Assembly: GCF_003597675.1 (NCBI RefSeq)
Contig: NZ_CP030827.1
Coordinates: 2,914,001 to 2,978,000, forward strand
Direction of reading: 5' to 3'
DNA length: 64,000 nt
Origin: Neorhizobium sp. NCHU2750
GTDB taxonomy: Bacteria > Pseudomonadota > Alphaproteobacteria > Rhizobiales > Rhizobiaceae
The notes under the pieces are model-generated. The model was not told the DNA's origin, made no database searches, and worked only from the letters and a program-made list of their open reading frames with translations. Below are positions 51,524 to 61,669 of the stretch, piece after piece. The translations under genes were made by a program, and so were the position numbers. How positions within the stretch are numbered: position 1 is the first letter of the stretch; each line of letters opens with the position of its first letter.

Positions 51524-52687
51524 TCAGGCCGGCTGGTCACCTGTACCAACCCGTCTGCGGCCGGCGGGTTCCATCAGGATCGCGAGAGCGGTGTAGGTTA
51601 TGGCCAGCACCCAGAGCACTTCAAACCGGCCCGAAACATCCACAATCGAAGCGCCTAGTTGGGCGATGTTCACCATGCCGGGAATGGCAGAACTGCTGGG
51701 CAACAGAAGCCCGACGGTTCTCAGCCAACCCGCAATTGCCTCGGATGGCCAGGCGAAACCGGACAGGAACATGAAAGGCAACCCGACCGTCGCCAGCACC
51801 AGCTGCACGGCAAGCGGATTGCGCAGCAACCGTGCCGTGACCATGCCGAGCGAGGCGACGGCGATGAGAAACGGGAGAGCAAAGACATAGATGTCCAGCG
51901 CCGAACCCAGCCGTGGTATCCCATAGAGATATGGCAGGGCCAACAGATAGAAGGCGACGACGACCGCCTCGATCACCGCATAGGCCAACAGCCGGCCGAA
52001 CACGCGGGCAAACGGTCCGCCCCCTTCGGGTCCTGCCGCCGAAAGCGCCGGGTTGGGCAGCGTCCCGAGCAGCGCCACCCCCATCAGAAGCGTCTGCTGC
52101 AGGATCAGCATGAAGGCAGCCGGCAGGATATAGGTTGCATAGCCGCCCTGTGGGTTGAACAGGGTAACCGCCGTCAGCGGCAGCGGATCGGGCGCTGCCT
52201 GCGCCATCACCGGATCGACGCCCTGGGCAATCAGCCTCGCCGTCTCGATTTCGGCACCCATCGTCTTGGCGACAGCCGTCACCGCACCTGAAATACGCTG
52301 ATAAATCAGGAAGTAGCTGGCATCCGCATAGAGAGCGATCGGCGAGGCGCGGCCATGCAGCAGGTCGCGCTCGAAATCGTGCGGGATGACCAGAATCCCG
52401 TAGAGGCTGCGCGTGTAGATTTCCCGCTCGGCACTGGCGATATCCGGCATCGCAGCTGCGATCGCCACATCCGAGGAGGCATCGATCCGCCGGGCGAGTT
52501 CGCGGCTGCTGTCGCTGCCGTCGAGATCGACGAGCGCAATCGGCACGTCACGCAGTGCCTCGGCCCTGTAAGGCTGCGGGTAATAGACCGAATAGAGGCA
52601 GACGGCCATGACCAGCACCGCAAAGGCCGGTTTCAGCGTGAAGATGCGCCGCAACTCTATGCGGCAGACAATCAGGATGCCACTCAT
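51524..52687 (-). CDS. ABC-2 type transporter permease
   Basis: A 387-residue membrane protein: one N-terminal helix (LKPAFAVLVMAVCLYSVYYPQPYR), a long periplasmic domain (PIALVDLDGSDSSRELARRIDASSDVAIAA) and five to six C-terminal helices, as in the YhhJ/YbhR class. It overlaps the next permease gene by four bases. With HlyD and the second permease it would form an efflux complex across the envelope. Confidence 0.88.
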   Translation of the reverse strand: MSGILIVCRIELRRIFTLKPAFAVLVMAVCLYSVYYPQPYRAEALRDVPIALVDLDGSDSSRELARRIDASSDVAIAAAMPDIASAEREIYTRSLYGILVIPHDFERDLLHGRASPIALYADASYFLIYQRISGAVTAVAKTMGAEIETARLIAQGVDPVMAQAAPDPLPLTAVTLFNPQGGYATYILPAAFMLILQQTLLMGVALLGTLPNPALSAAGPEGGGPFARVFGRLLAYAVIEAVVVAFYLLALPYLYGIPRLGSALDIYVFALPFLIAVASLGMVTARLLRNPLAVQLVLATVGLPFMFLSGFAWPSEAIAGWLRTVGLLLPSSSAIPGMVNIAQLGASIVDVSGRFEVLWVLAITYTALAILMEPAGRRRVGTGDQPA

Positions 52688-53886
52688 GCCGCAGCCTCCT
52701 TCATCGCTACCGCCGCGTCACGCCGCGCCCTCAAAATCTCCAGTCGCGCGATGACCACCAGCAGCAGAATGAGCACTATGGCGAGAAGGCTGAGCAACGG
52801 CTTCATCGAAAGGTCCGCCGGCGTGCCGCGCACGGTCTGGTCGATCCTCAATGCCAGATACCAGGTTCCAGGCATGGCGCCACCCCAGTAATAGGCAAAG
52901 GCATTCATCCCGATCCGCGGAAAACCGATCCCCATGAAGCCGAAGGCAGGCGCGGTGATCAGCGTGCTGAAGCTCACCGCATTGACGGTCGGCAACAGAA
53001 GGGCCAGCACCACGCCGATCAATTGCCCGGCAAGGATGAACAGCACCGCACCGGCCAGCAGGATAACCCGCTCCCCGCGCAGTGGAAGGCCGAACCAGCC
53101 GAACAGCAGCACATCCGAAAGTCCGAGCACGCAGAGAAAGATCAGCGTGAAGGGCAATATCTTGCCCGCAACCGCCGGCCAGAGCCCGCCACCCAGGCGC
53201 CTGAGGATCCGCAGCCGATGCGGCGTCTCCACATCGCGCCCCACCGCATAGGCCATGGTCGTTGCCGTGACGATCTGCAGGATCGCCGGCACGAGCGCGG
53301 CCAGCAGGAAATGCGCGTAGTTGAGCGTCGGATTGAACAGCGCATTGACCTGCACCGGTATCGGCTGCAGCTCGGACTGGGCGATATCAACCGGCTCTCC
53401 GCGGGCGGTGCGCAAAGACAGCCGGATGCCGGCCGCCACGCTCGGCACTGCGGCCGAAATTCCCCTGAGCGTCAGATTGCCGGCGGTCAGCGTCTGGGTA
53501 TTGTAGAAGAACACCACTTCGGGGCGGCGTCCCGCAAGCGTATCGCGCTGGAGATTTTGCGGCAGCATCAGCAGCCCGTGCACCTTGCCGGAGACGATCA
53601 GCCGCCGGCCTTCGGTGAGATCCGAAACATTGAAGGCCACCGCCGTGTCAGGCGTCGCATCCACCGTGCGGATGATCGTGCGGGAAAGATCGGTGCCGTC
53701 GAGATCGAGGACGGCAATCGGCAGCCGGGTCGCAAGCCCCGCACTGAACACCGAGGCCAGCACCGCCGTGATGACGAGCGGCATGACGACGGTCAGGAAG
53801 ATCAGGAACGGGCTGCGAAGATAGCGATCGACCTCGCGGCGGAAAACGAGCAGGAAACCGGGCCTGATCCTCCCCTTGCCCAGCAT
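52684..53886 (-). CDS. ABC-2 type transporter permease
   Basis: A 400-residue paralogue of its neighbour: GFLLVFRREVDRYLRSPFLIFLTVVMPLVITAVL, a periplasmic domain starting LPIAVLDLDGTDLSRTIIRTVDATPDTAVAFNVSD, then C-terminal helices. I start it at the ATG at 53886, one base after the HlyD stop and with a GGAAGTGAG site; the frame extends to 53916 without support. Together the two permeases probably pair as a heterodimer. Confidence 0.88.
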   Translation of the reverse strand: MLGKGRIRPGFLLVFRREVDRYLRSPFLIFLTVVMPLVITAVLASVFSAGLATRLPIAVLDLDGTDLSRTIIRTVDATPDTAVAFNVSDLTEGRRLIVSGKVHGLLMLPQNLQRDTLAGRRPEVVFFYNTQTLTAGNLTLRGISAAVPSVAAGIRLSLRTARGEPVDIAQSELQPIPVQVNALFNPTLNYAHFLLAALVPAILQIVTATTMAYAVGRDVETPHRLRILRRLGGGLWPAVAGKILPFTLIFLCVLGLSDVLLFGWFGLPLRGERVILLAGAVLFILAGQLIGVVLALLLPTVNAVSFSTLITAPAFGFMGIGFPRIGMNAFAYYWGGAMPGTWYLALRIDQTVRGTPADLSMKPLLSLLAIVLILLLVVIARLEILRARRDAAVAMKEAAA

Positions 53887-53887
53887 C

Positions 53888-54868
53888 TCACTTCCCCGCC
53901 GCCGGCCACGCGGCAACCACGCTCATGCCGGGCCTAAGCCCCTCGATCGGCGTGGTGGGCTCCGCCCTGACCTCGAAGGTCCGCAGGTCGAAATCGCCCG
54001 TCGCCCGCGTCGCCCGCCAGGTCGCATATTGCCCCTGGGCGTTGATCATCGTCACCTTCACCTCGACGCCGGTCTTGCCGATGGCGGGAACGTCGACCTT
54101 GAACGTGCTGCCGATCGAAAGCCCCTTCAGCAGATCCTCGCGCAGATTGAAGGTGAACCACGGCCGGCTGATCTCGATCAGCGAAAACAGCGGCGCGCCC
54201 GCGCTGAAATTCTCCCCGAGTTCGGCCACCCGCGTCGTCACCTGCCCGTCGATCGGCGAGCGGATGACGAGTTCGTTGACATCGGTCTTCTGCTGGCCGA
54301 GCGCCGCCCTCGCCTGATCCACCTGGGCGGCGGCGAGCGCCTTTTCCTCCTTGCTGGAACCGGCAACGGCCAGATCGAGATTGGCCTGCGCCGCTTCCTT
54401 CTGGCGCAGCGCCGCTTCCACGTTGCGGCTCGCCTCATCGACCTGCGCCTGGGTGGACGACCCCGATGCCAGAAGCCTGGACAGACGTGCGGAATTCTCC
54501 TGCGAAAGCTGGACGTCGGCATCCGCCGCGGCAACCTCCGCCCGGCGGGCGGCAATCGTCTCCGGCCGTGTGCTGTTCACCCGCGCCAGATCCGCTTCAG
54601 CAACGGCGAGTGCCGCCTCCGACATATGCATGCTGGCAATGAGCTGCGGACTTTCGAGCTCCGCAATGACGGCGCCGGCGGTAACGGTATCTCCAACATC
54701 CGCGCCGAGCTTGGCGATACGCCCGGAAACGCGGGAGCTGATATCCACCCGGTTGGCAGAAACCTCACCCTGGACGACCAGCGGCGGCGGGCGAGTGGCG
54801 AACCACAGGACGATGGCAAGAGCGACAAGGCAAACGACTACGACGACGGACCTGACGATTCTTGCCAT
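53888..54868 (-). CDS. HlyD-family membrane fusion protein
   Basis: A 326-residue periplasmic adaptor with one N-terminal membrane helix (IVRSVVVVVCLVALAIVLWFATRP), a biotinyl-lipoyl-like domain (VSANRVDISSRVSGRIAKLGADVGDTVTAGAVIAELES), a long coiled-coil hairpin (AEADLARVNS to QVDQARAALGQQK) and the closing half LVIRSPIDGQVTTRVAELGENFSAG. Start at the ATG at 54868, where the helix begins. It heads an exporter operon with two ABC-2 permeases. No ATPase gene follows in this window. Confidence 0.92.
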   Translation of the reverse strand: MARIVRSVVVVVCLVALAIVLWFATRPPPLVVQGEVSANRVDISSRVSGRIAKLGADVGDTVTAGAVIAELESPQLIASMHMSEAALAVAEADLARVNSTRPETIAARRAEVAAADADVQLSQENSARLSRLLASGSSTQAQVDEASRNVEAALRQKEAAQANLDLAVAGSSKEEKALAAAQVDQARAALGQQKTDVNELVIRSPIDGQVTTRVAELGENFSAGAPLFSLIEISRPWFTFNLREDLLKGLSIGSTFKVDVPAIGKTGVEVKVTMINAQGQYATWRATRATGDFDLRTFEVRAEPTTPIEGLRPGMSVVAAWPAAGK

Positions 54869-54989
54869 ACGGTATAGCCCCTGTTTCCGTAAGGGCATTC
54901 TTCTACCCAAGGCATTTGTCTTGCAACTAGGACAAATCGATTTTTTCAGAGCTCCTCCAGCACTTGTGCCGCCGTCGGCACCCGATCGA

Positions 54990-55023
54990 TTGACACCACG
55001 CTAGCGGATGATAGCGTGAGGGC
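54990..55023 (+). promoter_or_regulatory. Putative promoter of the Arg-rich leader
   Basis: TTGACA at 54990-54995 is a good -35. A -10 is less certain; GATAGC at 55010-55015 is spaced 14 bases. If it is used, transcription would begin very near the leader ATG at 55024, giving an almost leaderless message. Confidence 0.4.
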
Positions 55024-55119
55024 ATGATCCTCGACCGCACCATGTCCCGACGCCGACGCCGCATCACCGTGCGGGCTATCGGCATGGCTGCTGGCGCAAG
55101 GGGATCACGCAGGACTTAG
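55024..55119 (+). CDS. Putative Arg-rich leader peptide (31 residues)
   Basis: A short frame running from ATG at 55024 to TAG at 55117-55119. It begins MILDRTMSRRRRRITVRA and contains five Arg in a row encoded by CGA CGC CGA CGC CGC. It lies between a promoter-like TTGACA and a strong terminator, upstream of the GNAT gene, which is the layout of a transcription attenuator. A 6-bp stem GGCGCA (55093-55098) / TGCGCC (55136-55141) can form around its end, and GCGGG in the leader could instead pair with the CCCGC of the terminator stem. No ribosome site is needed if the message is leaderless. Not proven to be translated. Confidence 0.4.
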   Translation: MILDRTMSRRRRRITVRAIGMAAGARGSRRT

Positions 55120-55152
55120 TCCCTCCTTCTCAACCTGCGCCACCACCACGCA

Positions 55153-55185
55153 CCCGCCACCATCCGGTCGGCGGGCTTTTTTTTT
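55153..55185 (+). terminator. Strong intrinsic terminator / attenuator ahead of the GNAT gene
   Basis: CCCGCC (55153-55158) pairs with GGCGGG (55170-55175), followed by C and nine T. It ends 38 bases before the acetyltransferase start, so reading the gene requires read-through or a promoter inside this short space. Confidence 0.85.
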
Positions 55186-55223
55186 GCTGCTTAGCCACCG
55201 GTCTTCACTCAGAGGACGTTTAT

Positions 55224-55706
55224 ATGACTGACCACGCCGCCATTCGGTTCAGATCCGCCAGCAATGCCGATGTCGCGATGATCCGCGATCTCGTGCGCGA
55301 CGCCTATCAACGCTGGGTTCTCGTCGTTGGCCGCGAGCCCTTGCCGATGGTGGCAGACTATGACAAGGCGGTCGCCGAGCACCGTTTCGATATCGCCGAG
55401 GTTTCGGGTCATGTCGTTGGACTGATCGAGACCATGCTCGATGACGATCACCTGTGGATCGAGAATGTCGCGGTCAAACCCGCCGAGCAGGGCAAGGGAT
55501 ATGGAAGGCTGCTGCTGGCGCTGGCGGAGAAGCTCGCCTTGGAAGCGGGCCGCCACGAGGTTCGGCTTCTGACCAACGAGGCCTTCGCGGCCAATGTCAG
55601 CCTCTACGGGAAGCTGGGCTATGTCGTGACCACCTCGCGCCCCTTCAAGGGCGGCTTCACGCTCTACATGAGCAAGACGCTCCACCCTGCAGCCACAACC
55701 AGGTGA
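55224..55706 (+). CDS. GNAT-family N-acetyltransferase
   Basis: A 160-residue acetyl-CoA-dependent transferase. The acetyl-CoA loop is VKPAEQGKGYGRLLLALAEKLA, preceded by the LWIENVAV strand and followed by LLTNEAFAANVSLYGKLGYV, all standard GNAT motifs. AGAGGA lies nine bases before the ATG. The substrate is unknown. The upstream leader and terminator suggest controlled expression. Confidence 0.9.
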   Translation: MTDHAAIRFRSASNADVAMIRDLVRDAYQRWVLVVGREPLPMVADYDKAVAEHRFDIAEVSGHVVGLIETMLDDDHLWIENVAVKPAEQGKGYGRLLLALAEKLALEAGRHEVRLLTNEAFAANVSLYGKLGYVVTTSRPFKGGFTLYMSKTLHPAATTR

Positions 55707-55769
55707 TAATCATGGAAACGGCCCCGGACGATCGCCCGGAGCCGCTTTCCTCGACAGTGTGGGACAGGC

Positions 55770-57205
<1,436 letters not shown>

Positions 57206-58009
57206 ATGACGAAGTCCATCGTTGCCGTTCCTGCCGATATCCGAGAAATCGACGGAGGCATCTGGCATGCTGCACCGGACCAGTACGTGTCAGCTGCGCT
57301 GAAGGTCGCCGACGTGATGTCCTTCATCGTCCCGGCATTCGAAAAGGGAAACGATGTCGACTCGATCCTCGATCGTGTCGACGGCGTGCTGATCTCCGGC
57401 GCCGTCAGCAATGTCCATCCATCGCTCTACGGCAAGGACGCCACCGAGGCGGACGGCCCCTTCGATCCGGGCCGTGACGCGACCTCGTTGCCGCTGATCC
57501 GCCGCGCCATCGATCGCGGCATCCCGCTCCTCGCCATCTGCCGCGGCATTCAGGAACTCAATGTTGCGCTCGGCGGAACGCTTGCAAGCGAGATCCAGGA
57601 CCAGCCCGGCATCTGGGATCACCGCTCGCCGGACGTAACGGATCGCGACACCAAGTTCGCCATCCGCCAGCCGGTCCTGATCGAGGAAGGGTCGTGCATC
57701 GCCCGCTATCTAGGCACCGCCGGTGCGGTTCAGGTCAACTCCCTGCACCGTCAGGCGATCTCCAGAACCGCCCCGCGCCTTCAGGTGGAGGCAAAGGCCG
57801 AAGACGGCACCGTTGAGGCCGTCTCGGTCATCGACGCGAAGAATTTCGCCGTCGGCGTTCAATGGCACCCGGAATACTGGGCCGAGACGGATGCCCCGTC
57901 CCGCGCCCTGTTCGAAGCCTTCGGCGAGGCGGTTCGCGCCTATGCGGCGGCCAAAGGCGCAACCGCACCATCGACCGCCTTTACGCGCGCCGCAGCGGCG
58001 GCGCGCTGA
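57206..58009 (+). CDS. Class I glutamine amidotransferase-like hydrolase (PuuD family)
   Basis: A 267-residue protein of the gamma-glutamyl-GABA hydrolase family. The nucleophile elbow is LLAICRGIQELNVALGG with C112, and the His/Glu pair lies in GVQWHPEYW (H221, E223), so the catalytic triad is complete. The opening PADIREIDGGIWHAAPDQYVSAAL and VDGVLISGAVSNVHPSLYG match the family. It would hydrolyse a gamma-glutamyl amide, perhaps in polyamine breakdown; no other puu genes are nearby. Confidence 0.9.
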   Translation: MTKSIVAVPADIREIDGGIWHAAPDQYVSAALKVADVMSFIVPAFEKGNDVDSILDRVDGVLISGAVSNVHPSLYGKDATEADGPFDPGRDATSLPLIRRAIDRGIPLLAICRGIQELNVALGGTLASEIQDQPGIWDHRSPDVTDRDTKFAIRQPVLIEEGSCIARYLGTAGAVQVNSLHRQAISRTAPRLQVEAKAEDGTVEAVSVIDAKNFAVGVQWHPEYWAETDAPSRALFEAFGEAVRAYAAAKGATAPSTAFTRAAAAAR

Positions 58010-58021
58010 TCAGGCTTTCGC

Positions 58022-58987
58022 TTATGCCTTGACCGGCGTTTCCGGCACTGGCGTCAGTACCTTCTTGTCGTCGAACCAGCCGATCAGGTTATCGACGACG
58101 AGATCGGCCATGGCATTGCGCGTCGGCACCGAGGCCGACGCCACATGCGGCAGCATCGAGATATTGTCGAGATCGAGAAAGCCTCCCGCCTTGGTCGGCT
58201 CAGTGTAGAACACGTCGAGGCCAGCGGCAGCAATCGTGCCATTGCGCAAGGCCGCTTCGAGCGTCGCCTCGTCGACGCTCGTTCCGCGTCCGACATTGAT
58301 GAACACGCCGTTCGGACCAAGCGCCGACAGGATCTCCGCATTGATGATCTTGTGGGTCTCCGCGGTTCCCGGAATGATCGAGATCAGCGTATCCACCTCT
58401 TCCGCCATCGCCTTCAGGGATGAGAAATAGGTGTAGGATACGTCGCTGCGCTGCGTACGGGTATGATAGCCGATCTTGACCTTGAACGGTTCCAGCCTCT
58501 GGGCAATCTCCAGCCCGATGCGGCCAAGCCCGAGGATGCCGACGCTCCTGCCCTTGAGCGACAGCGGCGACAGCGCAAACGGTCCCTCTGCCGCCCAGCG
58601 GCCGCTGCGCAGCCAGTCTTCCGCCACCGGAAGGCGACGGATCGTGTTGAGCAGCAGACCAATCGCCGTATCCGCCACCTCGTCGTTCAGTACATTCGGC
58701 GTGTGGGTGACGATGATGCCGCGAGCCGCAGCCTGTTTCGTGTCCACGCCGTCGTAACCGACGCCGAAATTGGAAATAATCTGCAGGTTAGGGAGTTTCT
58801 CCACCCATTCGGCCTGCAGCTTGCCCGACAGCGCAACGCCGCGCACCTTTTCGCGCGTCGCATCATCAAGAGCGAGGTCACCCTTCTGGTCAGCCACCGT
58901 CACGACATCAAACTGTTCCTGCAGGCGTGAGATGACGCGCGGATGGATACGCCCGGGAACGAGCACGGTGACTTTATTCTGGGTCAT
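58022..58987 (-). CDS. D-2-hydroxyacid dehydrogenase (hydroxypyruvate/glyoxylate reductase type)
   Basis: A 321-residue NAD(P)-dependent reductase. The cofactor fold is SVGILGLGRIGLEIAQRLEPF; the catalytic Arg is in FINVGRGTSVDE, the Glu in DVFYTEP and the His in MLPHVASAS. The start is the ATG at 58987 with an AGGA site, 40 bases after the LacI regulator gene with which it probably forms an operon. Confidence 0.92.
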   Translation of the reverse strand: MTQNKVTVLVPGRIHPRVISRLQEQFDVVTVADQKGDLALDDATREKVRGVALSGKLQAEWVEKLPNLQIISNFGVGYDGVDTKQAAARGIIVTHTPNVLNDEVADTAIGLLLNTIRRLPVAEDWLRSGRWAAEGPFALSPLSLKGRSVGILGLGRIGLEIAQRLEPFKVKIGYHTRTQRSDVSYTYFSSLKAMAEEVDTLISIIPGTAETHKIINAEILSALGPNGVFINVGRGTSVDEATLEAALRNGTIAAAGLDVFYTEPTKAGGFLDLDNISMLPHVASASVPTRNAMADLVVDNLIGWFDDKKVLTPVPETPVKA

Positions 58988-59027
58988 GCAGATATCCTGT
59001 TGTTGGCAGATGTAAGGTGGGCGGAAA

Positions 59028-60065
59028 TCACGCCTTGGCAAGGTCCCTGAGGGGCTTGTAGGGCGAGGTCGACTGGCGGATGCGCATCTCCGGCTTGATC
59101 AGGTGCAGGCCATCCGGCTCGTGGCTGCCAGCAAGACGATCGAGCAACGCGCGCGCGGCAAGCCGCCCGACATCGGCCTGCTGGTTCGATACCGTTGTGA
59201 GCGATGGTGTCGAAATCGAGGCCTGTTCCAGATCGTCGTAGCCGGTCACCGAAATGTCCTGGCCCGGGATCAGCCCGGCGCGGGCAATGCCGTTCATCAG
59301 GCCGATGGCGACAAGATCGTTCCAGCAGACGGCAGCCGTCGGCTTTTGCGGCAGCGAGAGAAAATTGACGGCCGCCTCGAACCCGCCCTGCATGGTGCGG
59401 GGGCCCGGAATACGAAGGCTCGGGTCGACCTCGATATTGGCCTTGCGCAATGCGTCCACATAACCCTGATACCGGTCACGGCCCGTCGACGTCTGGTCGG
59501 TGCCGCCGATCATGGCAATCACCCGGTGGCCGAGCCCGATCAGGTGATTGGTGGCAAGCGAAATGCCGTAGCTGTCGTCACCGCGATAGGTCGGCAGGTC
59601 GACGCCTTCCATCGTACGGGCGACGAGAATGGCCGGCATGCCGTTCTGCTCGGCAAGCTTGATATCCTCGATCGGCGTACCGATCGCCGGAGACATGATC
59701 ACCCCGTCCCCGCCGAGCTGCAGCAGCGTCTCGATGAAAGTGCGCTGCTTTTCGACCGAATCGTAGTGATTGGACAGGATGAACGTATGGCTGCTGCGGT
59801 CGAGTTCCGTCTCGATCGCCTTGAGGATTTCCCCGTAGAACGGGTTCATCACGTCATGCACGACAACACCGATAATGCCCGACCGTGACGTTCTCAGGCT
59901 CGCCGCGCGACGGTTGTAGATATAGCCGAGCGCCCTCGCCTGTTCCTTGATCTTCTCGCGGGTATCGGCCGCAACGAGCGGGCTGTCGCGCAGCGCCAGC
60001 GAAATCGTCGCCGTTGAAAGATTAAGGCTGTCCGCAATCGTCGAGAGCTTGACCTTCTGCGCCAT
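59028..60065 (-). CDS. LacI-family transcriptional regulator
   Basis: A 345-residue repressor-type regulator. The helix-turn-helix is KLSTIADSLNLSTATISLALRDSPLVAADTREKIKEQARALGYIYNRRAASLRT, followed by a periplasmic-binding-like effector domain (IIGVVVHDVMNPFYGEILKAIE; GDDSYGISLATNHLIGLGHRVIAMIGG; ISVTGYDDLEQASISTPSLTTVSN). It likely controls its own operon with the dehydrogenase gene. A GGAGGGG site precedes the ATG. The effector is unknown. Confidence 0.94.
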   Translation of the reverse strand: MAQKVKLSTIADSLNLSTATISLALRDSPLVAADTREKIKEQARALGYIYNRRAASLRTSRSGIIGVVVHDVMNPFYGEILKAIETELDRSSHTFILSNHYDSVEKQRTFIETLLQLGGDGVIMSPAIGTPIEDIKLAEQNGMPAILVARTMEGVDLPTYRGDDSYGISLATNHLIGLGHRVIAMIGGTDQTSTGRDRYQGYVDALRKANIEVDPSLRIPGPRTMQGGFEAAVNFLSLPQKPTAAVCWNDLVAIGLMNGIARAGLIPGQDISVTGYDDLEQASISTPSLTTVSNQQADVGRLAARALLDRLAGSHEPDGLHLIKPEMRIRQSTSPYKPLRDLAKA

Positions 60066-60116
60066 ATCCCCTCCGTCATGTCCTGATCGGGTCGGAATTC
60101 TGCGCCCGACCTCTCC

Positions 60117-60146
60117 GAATTAAATTTTAAATAAACAATTTAATTC
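60117..60146. promoter_or_regulatory. Long inverted repeat upstream of the LacI gene
   Basis: GAATTAAATT (60117-60126) and AATTTAATTC (60137-60146) are perfect inverted repeats separated by 10 bases, all AT-rich, 51 bases upstream of the LacI-type start codon. A likely operator, though the spaced arms differ from the usual continuous LacI palindrome. Confidence 0.5.
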
Positions 60147-60190
60147 GCCTGGACAATAGAGGATGCGACAGTCTGATGACGCGGTTAATC

Positions 60191-60676
60191 CTAACCTTCC
60201 GGCTGCAGATTGAGCTCGACCGCCCTCAGCAGTTTCAGCAGGGTGCGAACCTCCTTGTCGGAAAATCCCTGGACCGCCATCGCGCCGCAATCGGCAACCG
60301 ACTGGCTGATCGATTCGACGCTTCTGAGCCCGCTCTCGGTGAGGTGAACCTTGGTCAACCGCCCGTCATGGCCATCGGCACGCCGCGCCACGAAACCCTG
60401 CGCTTCCATCCGTCCGATCGTGCGCGTCATCGTCGGCGCCTTGACCCCGAGTCTGAGCGCAAGCTGTCCAGGGGTCTGCCCATCATCCTCGGCAAGCGCC
60501 AGGATGACGCCGTCCTGGCCCGCATAAAGCCCGCTGTCGGAAATGCTGCGGCTCAGCGCCGTCCTGACGGAACGGGCGGCCTGGGTAATCGCCGGCGCGA
60601 GATCGGCGGCCGAAAGCGCGGCCAGCTCCTTCTTCTTGCCGGATTTCGATTTCTTTTCGCCCTTTTTCTTGCTCAT
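60191..60676 (-). CDS. MarR-family transcriptional regulator
   Basis: A 161-residue winged-helix regulator with an N-terminal Lys-rich tail (MSKKKGEKKSKSGKKKE). The DNA-binding part is TPGQLALRLGVKAPTMTRTIGRMEAQGFVARRADGHDGRLTKVHLTESG, the wing carrying the DxR motif typical of MarR. The ATG at 60676 follows an AGGA site. It is divergent from the creatininase-like gene, a common target arrangement. Confidence 0.92.
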   Translation of the reverse strand: MSKKKGEKKSKSGKKKELAALSAADLAPAITQAARSVRTALSRSISDSGLYAGQDGVILALAEDDGQTPGQLALRLGVKAPTMTRTIGRMEAQGFVARRADGHDGRLTKVHLTESGLRSVESISQSVADCGAMAVQGFSDKEVRTLLKLLRAVELNLQPEG

Positions 60677-60829
60677 CGGTCCTGCCCGCTTTGCCCGTGC
60701 CCATTCAGCGTGTCGAAGGTCGTTACTTGGGCGCATGCGACCCTGATCTTTCGAAAATCGATTCCGACTTCCGGGTCGATGCGCTATTGCTGCGCGCTAT
60801 CCATAACCAAACCCGGAACCGGTCGCCAG

Positions 60830-61621
60830 ATGCCGCATCCTCACCCTCGCTTTTGTGACAATGATCCGACACTCGCGTCCACAGAAAGACGAGACTGGAT
60901 CGCCGTCCTGCCGCTCGGCGCCCATGAGCAGCATGGCCCCCACCTGCCATTCGACACCGATACGCTGATTGCCGAGGGCCTTGTCACGCGACTCATCCCG
61001 GCTCTCCCGCCAGCACTCTCTGTGACCTTCCTCCCGGCCGAGCCGGTCGGCTATTCGGTCGAGCACATGGATGTCGAAGGCACACGCACGCTATCCTTCG
61101 ACGAAGCCGTCAACCGCTGGCTCGGCATTGCCAGGGACATGAACGATCAGGGCATCCGAAAATTCGTCATGCTCAATGCCCATGGTGGCAATTCTCCGCT
61201 GATGACGATCGTCGCCACCGAGGCGCGCCTGCGCTTCGACATGCTGGCGGTCGCCACCAGCTGGACCCGTTTCGGCCAGCCGCAAGGCTGGATCACGCCC
61301 GAGGACAAGGCAATCGACATCCATGGCGGAGACATCGAGACCTCCGTCATGCTGGCGCTCTGGCCCGACAGGGTCGACATGGCGAAGGCCGCCGCGTTTA
61401 CCTCGCGACAGGCCGATTTCACCCGCGACTTCACCCATCTCCGCGCCTACGGCCCACATGCCTTCGGCTGGAAGATGTCGGACCTCAACCCGATCGGCGT
61501 CGCCGGCAACGCGGCAGCGGCGACGGCAGAGCGCGGCGAGCAACTGGTGGCTCACGCGGTGAAGGGGATCATCGAGCTGCTGGAGGATGTTGCACGGTTT
61601 GATGCAAGGACTTTGGCATAG
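60830..61621 (+). CDS. Creatininase-family protein
   Basis: A 263-residue metal-dependent amidohydrolase of the creatininase/MftE fold. Metal ligands are visible in LGAHEQHGPHLPFDTDT and MLNAHGGNS, with HGGDIETS later. The ATG at 60830 starts the protein at MPHPHPRF; the long open frame upstream is antisense to the MarR gene. Members cleave small amides or mature peptides; the substrate here is unknown. Divergent from the MarR gene. Confidence 0.9.
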   Translation: MPHPHPRFCDNDPTLASTERRDWIAVLPLGAHEQHGPHLPFDTDTLIAEGLVTRLIPALPPALSVTFLPAEPVGYSVEHMDVEGTRTLSFDEAVNRWLGIARDMNDQGIRKFVMLNAHGGNSPLMTIVATEARLRFDMLAVATSWTRFGQPQGWITPEDKAIDIHGGDIETSVMLALWPDRVDMAKAAAFTSRQADFTRDFTHLRAYGPHAFGWKMSDLNPIGVAGNAAAATAERGEQLVAHAVKGIIELLEDVARFDARTLA

Positions 61622-61669
61622 CCCTTGGCTACACAATATGCGAAGATAGGCTACACGGAGGTGGCCTTC

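Noticed and set aside
55716..55750. Imperfect hairpin between the GNAT and TRAP genes
   Set aside because: One mismatch in the stem and only a short T run; too weak to call.
60745..60760. TTTCGAAA core in the MarR / creatininase divergent region as an operator
   Set aside because: Only eight bases are symmetric; flanks do not extend the palindrome, so it is too weak to claim.
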